Shown: in pieces, positions 49,657 through 61,200 of the stretch
Position numbering within the stretch: position 1 is the stretch's first letter
How the letters are laid out: every line of letters begins with the position of its first letter
NCBI RefSeq assembly: GCF_037975245.1
Contig: NC_092580.1
Coordinates: 4,810,501-4,874,500, forward strand
DNA length: 64,000 nt
DNA from: Apostichopus japonicus
Lineage: Eukaryota > Echinodermata > Holothuroidea > Aspidochirotida > Stichopodidae
Direction: 5' to 3'
Translations under genes and position numbers: made by a program
Notes under the pieces: model-generated
Databases searched by the model: none
Seen by the model: only the letters and a program-made list of their open reading frames with translations
Told to the model about the DNA's origin: nothing

Positions 49657-50807
49657 TTACATTGGTTCTGTGGACTGCTGTGGTTCTTTCTGAAATCGGA
49701 ATTCATCGAGACTGATCGGTTTGGTCCTCAGCGCGGCGACCGACTTCTCGTGGGAATTCGTTTCGGACAGCTCACCAGAGGTGGTGATCTTTGCATCGTC
49801 CGTCTTATTGTTTGTCAGCGGTGAGTTGGCTCTGTTGGTCTGTCGGTCCACAGATACCAATTGTTTCATATCGTGGGCGGGGGCCCCGTAACCGAGATTC
49901 GCAGCGGGTGGGACGTGATTCATCGACGGAGAGACGGGACCCATCCTCTGAACGTTTTCTACTCTCTGGGGTAGAGATGAGAGAGGCCCCGGATGACCCG
50001 CGGGAGAAGATCGGGGATGCCCCGGGTAACTCTCGTGACCTGCTTGTGTGGAGGGGAACATTTGGTCGGGGGGTTGGAAGAGCCTCCCGGCGTCCTCCCT
50101 CCCCTGCTGCATAGCTCTCAGTTGCATCTGTTGGAGCACCGCCTCTTGGAATCCCTTCTGGAATCCAAGCCGGTAACCCTCGTAGAATGCTCTGTCCGTG
50201 GCTGTTTCTTTACCCCCCAGGTACCTATGGGTGTACGAGTAAGGGTTGTTTGAAGATCCAGATGTGCTGGAATTGTCCTGATACACGTTGCTAAACGGCG
50301 CGTCCCTAGCTCCACCCGGCGGCAATTTGCCTGCGTCGTAACATCCGTTCTGCTTGAATCCGCTCTGCGGACTCAACTGAGACTGGTACATTTCTGGCAT
50401 GTGTCTGCCTGAGTCGTCCCACCTGGGGCGATCTTCTCTAAGACCTGGCTGACTGGGTCCTAACATATGACCGCCACGGAAGGACGGTTCAGACAGGTCG
50501 GGTGGGTGCTCCCCACCGTATGGAGTGTCATTCTCTGTCCCCATGGTGGGGCGGTGTCCAGGGGGGTTACATTGTTCATTCTTCACCCCTAATGACATCA
50601 ACTCCAATTTTCTGTGAAAGTCTTCAATTGATTTTTGCCTCTGTAGCTCGTCTTCGGTGAGTGCTGAATCTTTAGGAAGGTCCCTCTGCTCCACCTTACC
50701 CATCACGGCTTGTTCTGACGGAGGCAGGCTGGCAGCCTCATCCTGTTTCTTTCCCAAATCTGACGACTCCAAACTTGAGAGGGAGTCGCCATTCTGTGCT
50801 GCATTGG
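49657..50807 (-). CDS. IRAK1: IRAK1-like exon 13: long C-terminal tail and stop
   Basis: One open frame of 382 codons after the split Ala, ending QKEPQQSTEPM then stop. It is rich in Pro, Ser, Gln and Gly, with a possible helix around FYEGYRLGFQKGFQEAVLQQ and MQLRAMQQG. GC is clearly higher than in the flanking introns. By eye there is no strict TRAF6-binding P-x-E-x-x-(aromatic/acidic) motif. The nearest is PPSEQAV. Confidence 0.92.
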
Positions 50808-52206
50808 CTGTCAAGACAAAAGAGAGATGATTTAGCGATCAACTCTGAACATTTTACAAGTCACCTGGTTTTGGTCAATCTCTCTCCACTTCATGTTACT
50901 TCACTCGTCAGTCAGTTCTGCAAACCATCCTCATCAGATATTTATTATAACTTAAGCTAGTAGTTAAAAGTTTCCATTCTGGCCAATCTGGCCACAGGTA
51001 GTACCTTTGAAACTATTAAGTTATATAGAGACCACAACCAAAATATCGTTCAGTTGAATTTTAAGCTAGTGAACTAGACAGGAAATTTAAATTTAAACCC
51101 AAAACCCCCCCCCCCCCCTTCTTCTAATTTCCCCCTGAAGGTTAATTCCAGCCCTTGACTTAAATAGATGAAACAGTTCTTGTGTACTGGACAATTAATA
51201 ATATTGTTTGTTTACCTTCATTTTCATTTCCAACCTCCTCACCGGAGAAAATGGCTTTTAAACAAGAGAGAACCTGCAGTAAAGAGAGAAATAAATAAAA
51301 AATGAGCAAAAATGAAATGATAGCTGTTTAGTTATCTCCAAAGAACAGACAGAATTATATTGGCTTGAATGAATGTAGCATCAAGCTAAACATGGTTTAC
51401 TATGACAAAATGTAACCATCAACTGCAAACCATCCTCCCAATACCTAGCCCCCCCCCCCTCACCAAATCCACTGCCCATTTCCCAAGATTAGTTAACCAG
51501 AAATCTTGATCAATGTTTTTAAGTATGTTAATACCTCGTCCATGTCTGGCCTCTGCCTGTACTTCCCGACCAATCTCTCTGCCAAGTTGAGCACTTGTCC
51601 GAACGGTCTGTCTGGCCAATCAGGGCACTGCTTATCCTTCAGCTGTTGTATGGACATCATCTTATTCTTGGTCACCTCGGTAACATAGCTCGACTACAAA
51701 TAGAGATCAATCATTAATTTTGCTAGCATCTCATACTGTTAACAGAAACACAAGAATTTTTCTGGTAGGAAATATTGGTGATATCATTCATTTTCATTGT
51801 GAGAAAATTTGTTGGGCTAAAGCCAATATCATTTACTATTTAAACTATGATTAAATGAAGCTTGAACTTTTTTTTTTTTAATATTATAAGTTAAGAAGAG
51901 AGATACTGTGGATCAGATAATGTAATGAGAATCCTTAGAATGGAATAACCAAATCACATCAGAATTCAACTGAATGTATCTTATTCCAATCGTTTTGTAA
52001 ATTATTTTTTCACTTACCAATAATTGATGAGGTTCTCGCCTCTCGTCGTAGGCCCTCTCTCCTGTCAGTATCTCCATCAACACCTGTAATTGAAAACGTC
52101 AATAATCAGTCATTTTGAACACAGTTCCTGCGGGAAAGTATCTTAAGTAAACATCATAACAATACGGTTGGTTTGTATATGTATATAAACATATATATGC
52201 ATATAC

Positions 52207-52256
<50 letters not shown>

Positions 52257-55200
52257 GCCCCAGAATCATGGGGGAGAGGTAAAGAAGTTTTCTCATTTTC
52301 AAAATATCTTTTAAGAAAAAAAATGACAAATTGAAAAGTGGGTGGCTCAGTGTGGTAGATATCCGCAGGTTCCAACCTGGTCAGATAACGGGAAGATACA
52401 TCATTTTCTGTCATGTCATCCACCATCGAAACAAGGCCTAGAACATTTTCAGCAATGCATCATAATACACATCATAATACACATCTCCCCATATATATAT
52501 AACGCCACCAAATATACACCTACCACGCCAAAACTGAATGAATCAACCTTGATAGATAGCTGCAGGTTCCTTTTGAACTCCTCGGGCAGATACGGGAGAG
52601 TGCCGTGAGCAAACTGTGTCCTCAGGAATGTGTGAGATCGCCCATCGGTAGGGCCCGGTCTAGCCAATCCAAAGTCTGCGATTTTGGGCTCAAAGTATTT
52701 GTCCAGGAGGATGTTCGCACTGGAAAGAAGAAGGATATTATAAACAGTACAGTCTTCGGAAAAACCAAAAGAGGAATGCAAATTCTCTCGGAGACTTTTC
52801 TCCGATGGATCGATTAAATGAGGTAAAATAAAGTCTTAGGTGGGTCATATGTCAAAGTGGGTTTTGTCCCCATAGGGGTAGATATTTACATAGAAGTGCT
52901 TTCACTTTTGGAAAGGGATGTACACCAAATACGAGGTATGATCTAGTCCTTCTGTAGACAGTAGCCTACTTCATTTCAAAATACAGGGGGGAAAATGTTA
53001 AATTTAAGTATCTGTAAAGATCCAACCCCCCTAACCCCCCCGGCCCCCACCCACCCATAAGTGGTGGTGTCTAAAAACCTTTGTGAAAATACTTTTATAC
53101 CAAGTACTTTCATTTTATACCACGAGGAAAATTATTACCTTTTAATATCCCCATGGAAAAGTGCTGAAGTCTTAAAAGCCTTTGTGAAGATGATTGCCAT
53201 TTTATAACAATTTGTGCACTGTGAAAGAACCATTTTTTTAGTACCCTTATTTAAAGGTGGTGTAGTCTCAGCTTGCGTAGATGGTCTTTACCCTGCACTT
53301 CTCCTTGTTGATATCCAATGTATACTTTTAGTAAGAATGGCTACCTTTTAATATCCCCATGTATAAGTGGTGCAGCCTTAGAGTCCTTGTGCATATTGGT
53401 TTTCACCAATCACTTCCATTTCATTACCAATGTATATCATGAGAAAGAACCACTACCTTTTAATATCCCCATGTATAAGTGGTGCAGTCTTCGAGGCCTT
53501 GTGCAGATGGTTAATACCAAGTGCTGCTCCTTCTGCGATTGAATGCCTTTTCTGCCATGAAAGTGGCTTTCTTCCTCCCTAAGAAGAAAACAAATATTGC
53601 ATGTTATATAAGTGAGGGAGTTTCACACAAGTGACCTTCAGATATACAGTGTATAGTTACAATCCCTTGATATCAACATTGGGGGAGTGGGGAAAGGAGG
53701 GGGCTTAACAGCAATATCATCACCACTGATATCCTGAAAGAATATGGTAACCTTACCTCAACCCCCCCCCAACCCCCATCCCCCTCCACATATTTTACAA
53801 AGTACAAACAAGTTTGTGACATCTGGGATTCACCCTGTGTCTATATCCAACCTAGGTGATGGACCCAGATCCAATAGCAACACTGTACAGATGTCTATTT
53901 GCCAAACGTATAGATGTTGAAATAAAACTTCAAATTCCTGACACTGTTTCATTGTTCCAACCTAGGTGGACCATAACCCCATAGAGACACTGTACAGATG
54001 TCTCTTTGCCAAACTTACAGATTTTGAATAAGACTTCAAAAACTCCAAGGAAAGTTTTGCCATTCCAAATTCCATACACGATTGAAACTCTGATTGTTTC
54101 AAAACAATTATTTATGCCGTAAATAACTTGAGGTGATTGAGTCCCTCAATCACATTTAACTTGGTTTTAGCGCAAGATAATTCTCTCCATTTTGTTTATT
54201 ATACTTGGCTAGACTTCCCTAACAATCCATTGTAAATCACAATACTACAATTTAGTGGTGCTGCATTGATGTACTGGTAAAGGGTCTGAAATATTGTTTT
54301 ACTATAATTGCTAGGAAGGGTTTTTTATGGTGGTGGGGGGGGGGCAATCAGGACCCAGCAGAAGTGGAACTAGAAATAATTTTGGCTGTCTAGAGAAACC
54401 GAATCTGCGACATCACAATCATGTCCGCACTGTTTAAACTTTGGGGGTTTAATTGTGGTAAATTTCAAATGTCACTTTCTCTCCAACCTGTAAAGCACAT
54501 ATGTATGAAAGCTTTGGCAAAGTGTTGTTTTGTATCTTTCGGGTTATCTAATTTTTAACATTAAAAACCTCTGGACTATTCTTTAACATCAAATGAAAAT
54601 ATCAGATAATACCTGGATCATTCAATAAGAGTGATTTATCTCCACAACCGAAAGAAAATTCAACTTTGAACTTTAACTTCCCTACCAATGCTCACCTTCC
54701 CTAAAAGGTTATCTTCTAGAGATCCGTTCTCCAAATATTCGTATATGATGCAAGGATTCTCACCGTCCACAGAGAAGAAGGACATTAAGACAATGTTTTT
54801 GTGCTTGAACCTGTCGGTGGAAAAATAGTGAAGGCTGAAGATTGACTCTAGTATTAAGGTGGTTATCGCTATGGAAACAGGAAACATGACATCATGTGCG
54901 GAACTTTTAGACTTCAAACTTCCTGCCTCGTGTGAGTTCCATGAAATGCTTGTACAGTATAAACTCATTCAATTACAGTATCTATATGTGGAAAGGTACA
55001 GCATGGTACCCTTGTGTTAACAAATTTCTCTATGGTGCCTTCTCTTTGCTAGTTTGCATAGGTCGATGAAAATACAAGTTAAACAATCCCCTTATATTGT
55101 CACTTTGGTGATTTGTTTCTACAAACATGTTGAAATGTTTCATACATGTGAAAGTTTAACCCTTTTTGTTGTTGTTGCTGTGACAGTGATGACAAATACT

Positions 55201-58200
55201 TCCTATCTTTTACACACATTCCTCTCAATGGCACCTCCCTCCCTAACCCTCCCCCTACCCCCTCCCTAACCCTCCCCCTACCTCCTCCCTTACCCCTTCC
55301 CACTGTCAACCATGCAAGCAGCAAACTAATTTATTCTAGCTTTTGTGAAACTGTTTGTTCGCCTTTTAGAAGCTTTGTGCATTGAAATAATGGAAGTTGA
55401 GGGGGAGAGGTGTATGGAGAAGAGGTGAAGGGGGGAATAGGTGAGGGGCACAAGGAAGATGGGGAGAGGGATAAATGGGTGAGGGGAAGAGGGGAAGGAG
55501 AGGGATGAGTCATATAACTGTAATGTACTTACTGTGCCAGAGCACTAAGTTCCTTTGACTGATCTGACCTGTGGTTATTGTGAAAAGCAACTTGTAATTT
55601 ATCATTCTGTCAAAAGAAAAAAGAAAAAGTTTCATGCAAACATTTGAATATTTTCCACCGACTTAAATACATATCAGATTAGCACATACCGTGCTCTTCA
55701 GGCTTGATCAAAGCTCCACAAGTCTCTAAAGAGTTTACTTTTCCGGACGATGCCACACGTACCTCCACCCATACGAACCCCACATGGGAAAATTGTCTTC
55801 ACAGCTAACTCGTTGAATGTCAGCACATGTCAGTCACTTGGTACTTCTAGCAGTGAGGGTGTGTAGCCTTATGGCCACCTCAACAGACCTTTAGCTTTGG
55901 TTTCATAATTTTTAATAAATATAAGGAATGCTTGCTGCATGTTTGTAGCAGTGAGGTATGCACCTCCATCCAACACTCTTGGTATGCATCCAAAAAAGAG
56001 GGAATGTTTTTTTGTTAAATTTGTATGAATACTGCAAAATTGTCGTTGCCATGGCATGAAGTAAATAGTATCAGGAATATAATGGAAGCAAGTTTAAATA
56101 CAGTATGTTTCTAGATCAATCCAGTGTTTTTCAGACTTTTCTTTGGTCACAATGAAATGAGTCAAGTTTAATACCCATAATAGAACTTTTACTGCAAATT
56201 TAAATATATTGCGATATTTTTGTTGCCATGGCATCAATAACAAGTAAACAAAGTCAGGTTATGGAAGCAAATTTTAATATGTTTCTAGAACAATCCTAGT
56301 TTCAGTTTTACAACTTTAGTTTTGTCACGAATGAAATGGATCAGTTTCAATACCTGTAAGAGAACTTTCACAGCATATTTCGTTTGGTTAATGTCGGCTA
56401 AGTAAACTTTTCCAAAGGAGCCTTCTCCTAGTTTGTTCTTCTCGTCAAAGTTGTTGGTAGCTTTTTTGATGACATCGTAATCCATGTGTAACGTTGTGTT
56501 AAAGACCACAAAGTCCAAAACTGAAAGAACAAACACACAGAATCACAAATTAACGGAGTTGCCATGGAGATGGTTTGAAATTTGCAGCTGTTGCAGTGAA
56601 AAATCAAAAAATTGTGGAAACGTGTGGATGTGGGGGCTAGCGTTGCTTATTAGATTATTTACCGATACTTCAACTGTAATGTTCACCTACATTTTTGTCT
56701 TTCTTCCCGACTGATGTCTGTGCTGGGCGGCGCGTGTGATTCCTGTGACTGCTGCTGCACATAGGGGCTACTCGGGGGACATAATCTGCTATCTGGGTGG
56801 TTGAACGGCTGATTGGGTCCCCCGACTGACATGGGGTTTGCTGTTCCGGGGGACATGCGGCTAGAACCCACAGTGTAGCCTGGCATGTACCGGCTGTGTT
56901 GCGAGGACAGAAAATAGTTGTTGGGTTCGACGGCGGACGGTTGATGACTTGGTCTGTACTGATCCTCGGGTCTGAGATAGTTCATGCTTGGCTGTGGGTA
57001 TCCAGGTGATGTGGGCATCCCTTTATCTGTCGGAGAGAACAATGAAACACCAATGGATGTGTTACAGAAATATAGAGAGAGCAAAAAAAAAGAAATAAAC
57101 AACAACAACATGATACCATTATAAGTTATAATTCCTGCCCGAAATCCAAGAATTAACACTAGGCTGAGTTAGTCAAGATTATTCGGCAAAATTTGGCTCT
57201 TTCAAAAGGGAAGATGTCCAACCATATTTGAAAGATAAACTGGCAGTGATGTGCACAGGAAGAGTGGGGTGGGAAGGTGTGGGGGGAGGGCAGGTGGTCA
57301 TAGCATGGGCCTTCCACCTAAATCATGAGTTAGGGGGATTAGTTTCAGTCAAGGGATCTCAGTTCACTCGCAGAAGAATGAAATCATTTCTCTGGGCCTA
57401 GAATATCCCATCCACGAAGGTTCATCCCTTCGCCACCTTTGTAATCATGTGCAGGTTACTGCATCATGGACAAGAAACTCTTTAAGAACAAAATTTTGTT
57501 TCATCTGAGTTCATAATTACTTATGGCTTCATAACCACATCTAAATATCACAGGAAAGTGATAAAGTAATGAATCGAGAAAATAGATGCTTGAAATGTCA
57601 TATTATCACTCAGTAAATTGCATTTTAAACCTTGGAAGATATCACAATATGAAAGGGTAAACTACACATTTACCCCAACTATAAAAATTATGTAAATTAC
57701 GTCAGATATTTTAAATCGGACTATAATTTTTGTTTTCATTACCTGGAGCCATTGGTGGCCCTGGTGGGCGAGTAGCGGGACTCATATAATTTGGTGGCTG
57801 GTGTCTACTCTCTGGTGGGTTATTATCCAATGGATTTCCCTGGATGTTATCAATCATATAGTGTAACTTTGGGTCAACTAAAATTAAAAGAAACAGGGGG
57901 ATTTAAAAAGAAACATTAATGGTGTTAAAAAGTAGTGAAAAGAGTAAAAATTATTAATTTGGAGAGTACAGACCTCCAGGAAAGTACTTTTTAAAAACTT
58001 ATATCAATTATAGCATGCTATAATTTGGGGCCTATACAGACTACCTTTAAACAACCTACACCATTAGATACATGCACAGGGGCTTAGTCTGCTTTGCAAA
58101 TAACTAGAAGGCTTATGCGTAAACTAGAGAATACGGTTATATTGCAACAGTTACCTTTCTAAATGGTAACTTAAAAAAACAAAGATTAAAATTTGTGCAT

Positions 58201-61200
58201 ACAAAAATAAAAGGAAAAACAAAAGAAAAGAGAAAGCAGAAAAAATATAAATAAATAAATAAAGTGAACAAGAAGACTCGAGCAAACGCTTTCCGAAAGG
58301 TCGTCATCAGTATTGTACCCCAAATATGCTGGTAAGTCCAATAATGGTCACCCATGCTTAATTTTCACTAGACACTTTATTGCCAAGTCTCCTAAAAGCA
58401 ATAGGTCTCCACACTGAGATAGTTTAATTGTCTATTTTCACAATCGTAAAGTTGACAGAATGATTTGGAGAATTCATAATTGTCACGAAATCGCTTTCCA
58501 AAACCTTCTTCGCAAGTTTACAGCATTTCTATAAAAAATTTGAGTCCAATACTGAACAACCGTTTCGTGGTTGGAAAAAGGAAAATTTATATACCGACCG
58601 TCAAACCTAACAAGCCGTGGTCCACTGTAAGACATTTTTTTCAGTAAGAAGTGTTTATAGTGATACTTTGGTAAAGTCTGACTTAAAAACATCCACTGAC
58701 TGTACTTTAATACAATATCCTGCTAAATGGTAATATATTAAGATTGGTATCAGCTTCTAACGAGTAACGAGTAAACGAGTCACTCAGGGTTTGTTTCAGT
58801 TCCTTGTTTTCTTTCTCAGCATTTTGGTATCCCCAAACTAATCTTACAATGAACTTAATTGTTCTAGTTTCAATTTGAATCGAGTCCCAAATTTCCTCAA
58901 ATATTGTTAAAGTTCTTTGCAACCTTTATCAAAGACATCTATAGGCAAATATTCTGGCTAATATAAATTTGTAAAATGGGTGATGTTCCAAGCATTGCAA
59001 AGAAAGAAAAGTAATATTAAGTGGAGGGGGGGGGAAGGGGGGATGTTTGCCTATTGATATCAGAAGGGACTTAACAACTTGAAATACCACTATTGCAACA
59101 GAGCATATATTGCTGAGTCCATTAAACAGGAACAATTGGTTCCTATTGTCATCACTTCCCTAAAGGAAGGAAAACTCCAAAATAGAAACGTCATACATCA
59201 CGTGTACACCTAAGCGAGTAATCCATATAAATATGGACTAGCTGAACCAGAATTATAATTACCAATAGATAAAAGGAACGTTATTTCCATTCACGAACAG
59301 AGTGAACATGAGGATACATGATTGCACAATCGTTGCTCAGTTTTGCTGGTAAAAGTGAAACAGCAAATATGCTTCAATAGTTAAAATGGTTACCTGTTAA
59401 ACTTGTTTAACCAGCAAGGCTTTGACAGAACATGAAACATTTCGAGGAATATTGTATATATTGTCATGTTCAACAACACAAGCACCAAATTTTTGGACCA
59501 ATTGACTGATGCAGAAGCTTTATCTTTAACTGCATGGGGATACAGTGTATATGTTAATATTTGTGTATATATGGCGTAACATCTTAAGTGCTGAACTTAA
59601 CCTAATTAAGCGCAATACCTATAACAGTGGTTAATTGCAGTTTCATGGAGGTACAGTATCTGCATTGCTCATCTAGATATATGTGTACTACAAACTGTGT
59701 AGATGTGGCTTACCTGAGTGTGTAATAACCTAAGTGCTTACCTTTAAGTACTTTTCTAGTTTCATGGAAACACAGTATGAATACAAACTGTGTAGATGTG
59801 GCTTACCTCAGTGTGTAATAACCCATGTGCTTACCCAAGTGCTTACCTAAGTGCTTCTATCTAGTTTCATGGAGACACAGTATGTGTACAAGTGTAGATG
59901 TGGGTTGTTTCTATCTTGAAGGAGAAGCTGCACATAGTAGGGTAACAGCACTTGTATTATCTCACAGATGGGTGGGAGTTTCTTACCCAAGTGCTGAATT
60001 AGTTTCAGGGGAAAACATATATTCATTGTGTGCGTAAAAATGGCTTAAGTGCTAAATTAGTTTCACAGGAAATACACTTAGGTATATATGCATTGTGTGT
60101 GTAAAATGGCTTGCCTACGTAAGTGCTGAATTAGTTTCACAGGAAATACCCTTAGGTATATATTCATTGTGCCTAAAAATCAGGCTTACTTTTGCGCTAA
60201 ATTAGTTTCACAGGAATTACGTTTAGGTACATATATTCATTGTGTGTCTAAAAACGGCTTACCTACCTAAGTGCTTGATAAGCTTCATGGCTTGTGCATG
60301 TCTCATTTGTGCGAGTGTCTCGTAGAGGTCGGTGACCCGGATATTCCTGTACCCCCACACTCTCAAAAGCTGTTCTGTCGGACTTCCTCCGCTGTACTTC
60401 GCCTTCTCAAAGCACTGTATGTCTCCCATACCAAATCCAGCATAGGCTCCTAAAATAATGTGTACAAAAGATCATTATTGACAAGTACGTAGTTTGCATT
60501 GATAACCTGGATCTTTTGCTATTCGTACGTGAATGTCTTAAATTTGCATACATCATGTTATTCATTCAAAGCCAAGCGTGCTACATTCCAAAGCAGATCT
60601 AGAATACAATTTAGGTTATACAGTCGTCATTGCGTTTGTCTGTCATATATTTAAGTTACTCTGTAGCTGTAATAGGTAATTATTTGGTATATTTTTTGCA
60701 CTACTATAATATAACATGTATACAGGCAATGAACCAGTACCATTGATGATTACATGATTCCTCACATTTTTCACATGCAGGCGTTGCTAAGGAAGTTCTA
60801 GCACAGCCTACCATGATTGGATGATCATCTTTCATTGGGGATATTCAGTGACATGACATGGGGTAGTATTTAAGATGTACCTTCAAAGAGACAGCTGGAA
60901 TTTTGAAGGCATCTAATTTTGGTGGTCAGCTAAAGGATACATGGTCAATTGCTAAACTTTTCAAACTGCCAACTTTGTACAAAAATTCAATAAACGTACA
61001 TGCTTTTAGTCTGAAATGCAATCCAGAATAAAAGAACTTAAAAATAACTGCAATTTAAGAAAATTGCAAAAAGATTATGTAAATTTGAGAATCAAAGCCT
61101 GTCAAATTATTCAGTGATCTGGATTACTGTTAACTTTTGTGTGTGACTGAACTTAATATGTAGCCTAGGTTAAGTTAGCAACCATGGCTTACCTTCAAGC

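Noticed and set aside
49791-50315. Open frames antisense and out of frame within IRAK1-like exon 13
   Set aside because: They are shadows of the GC-richer tail exon.
57290-57480. tRNA-like or SINE-like segment in IRAK1-like intron 3
   Set aside because: Neither box A nor box B could be matched convincingly and no cloverleaf could be drawn.
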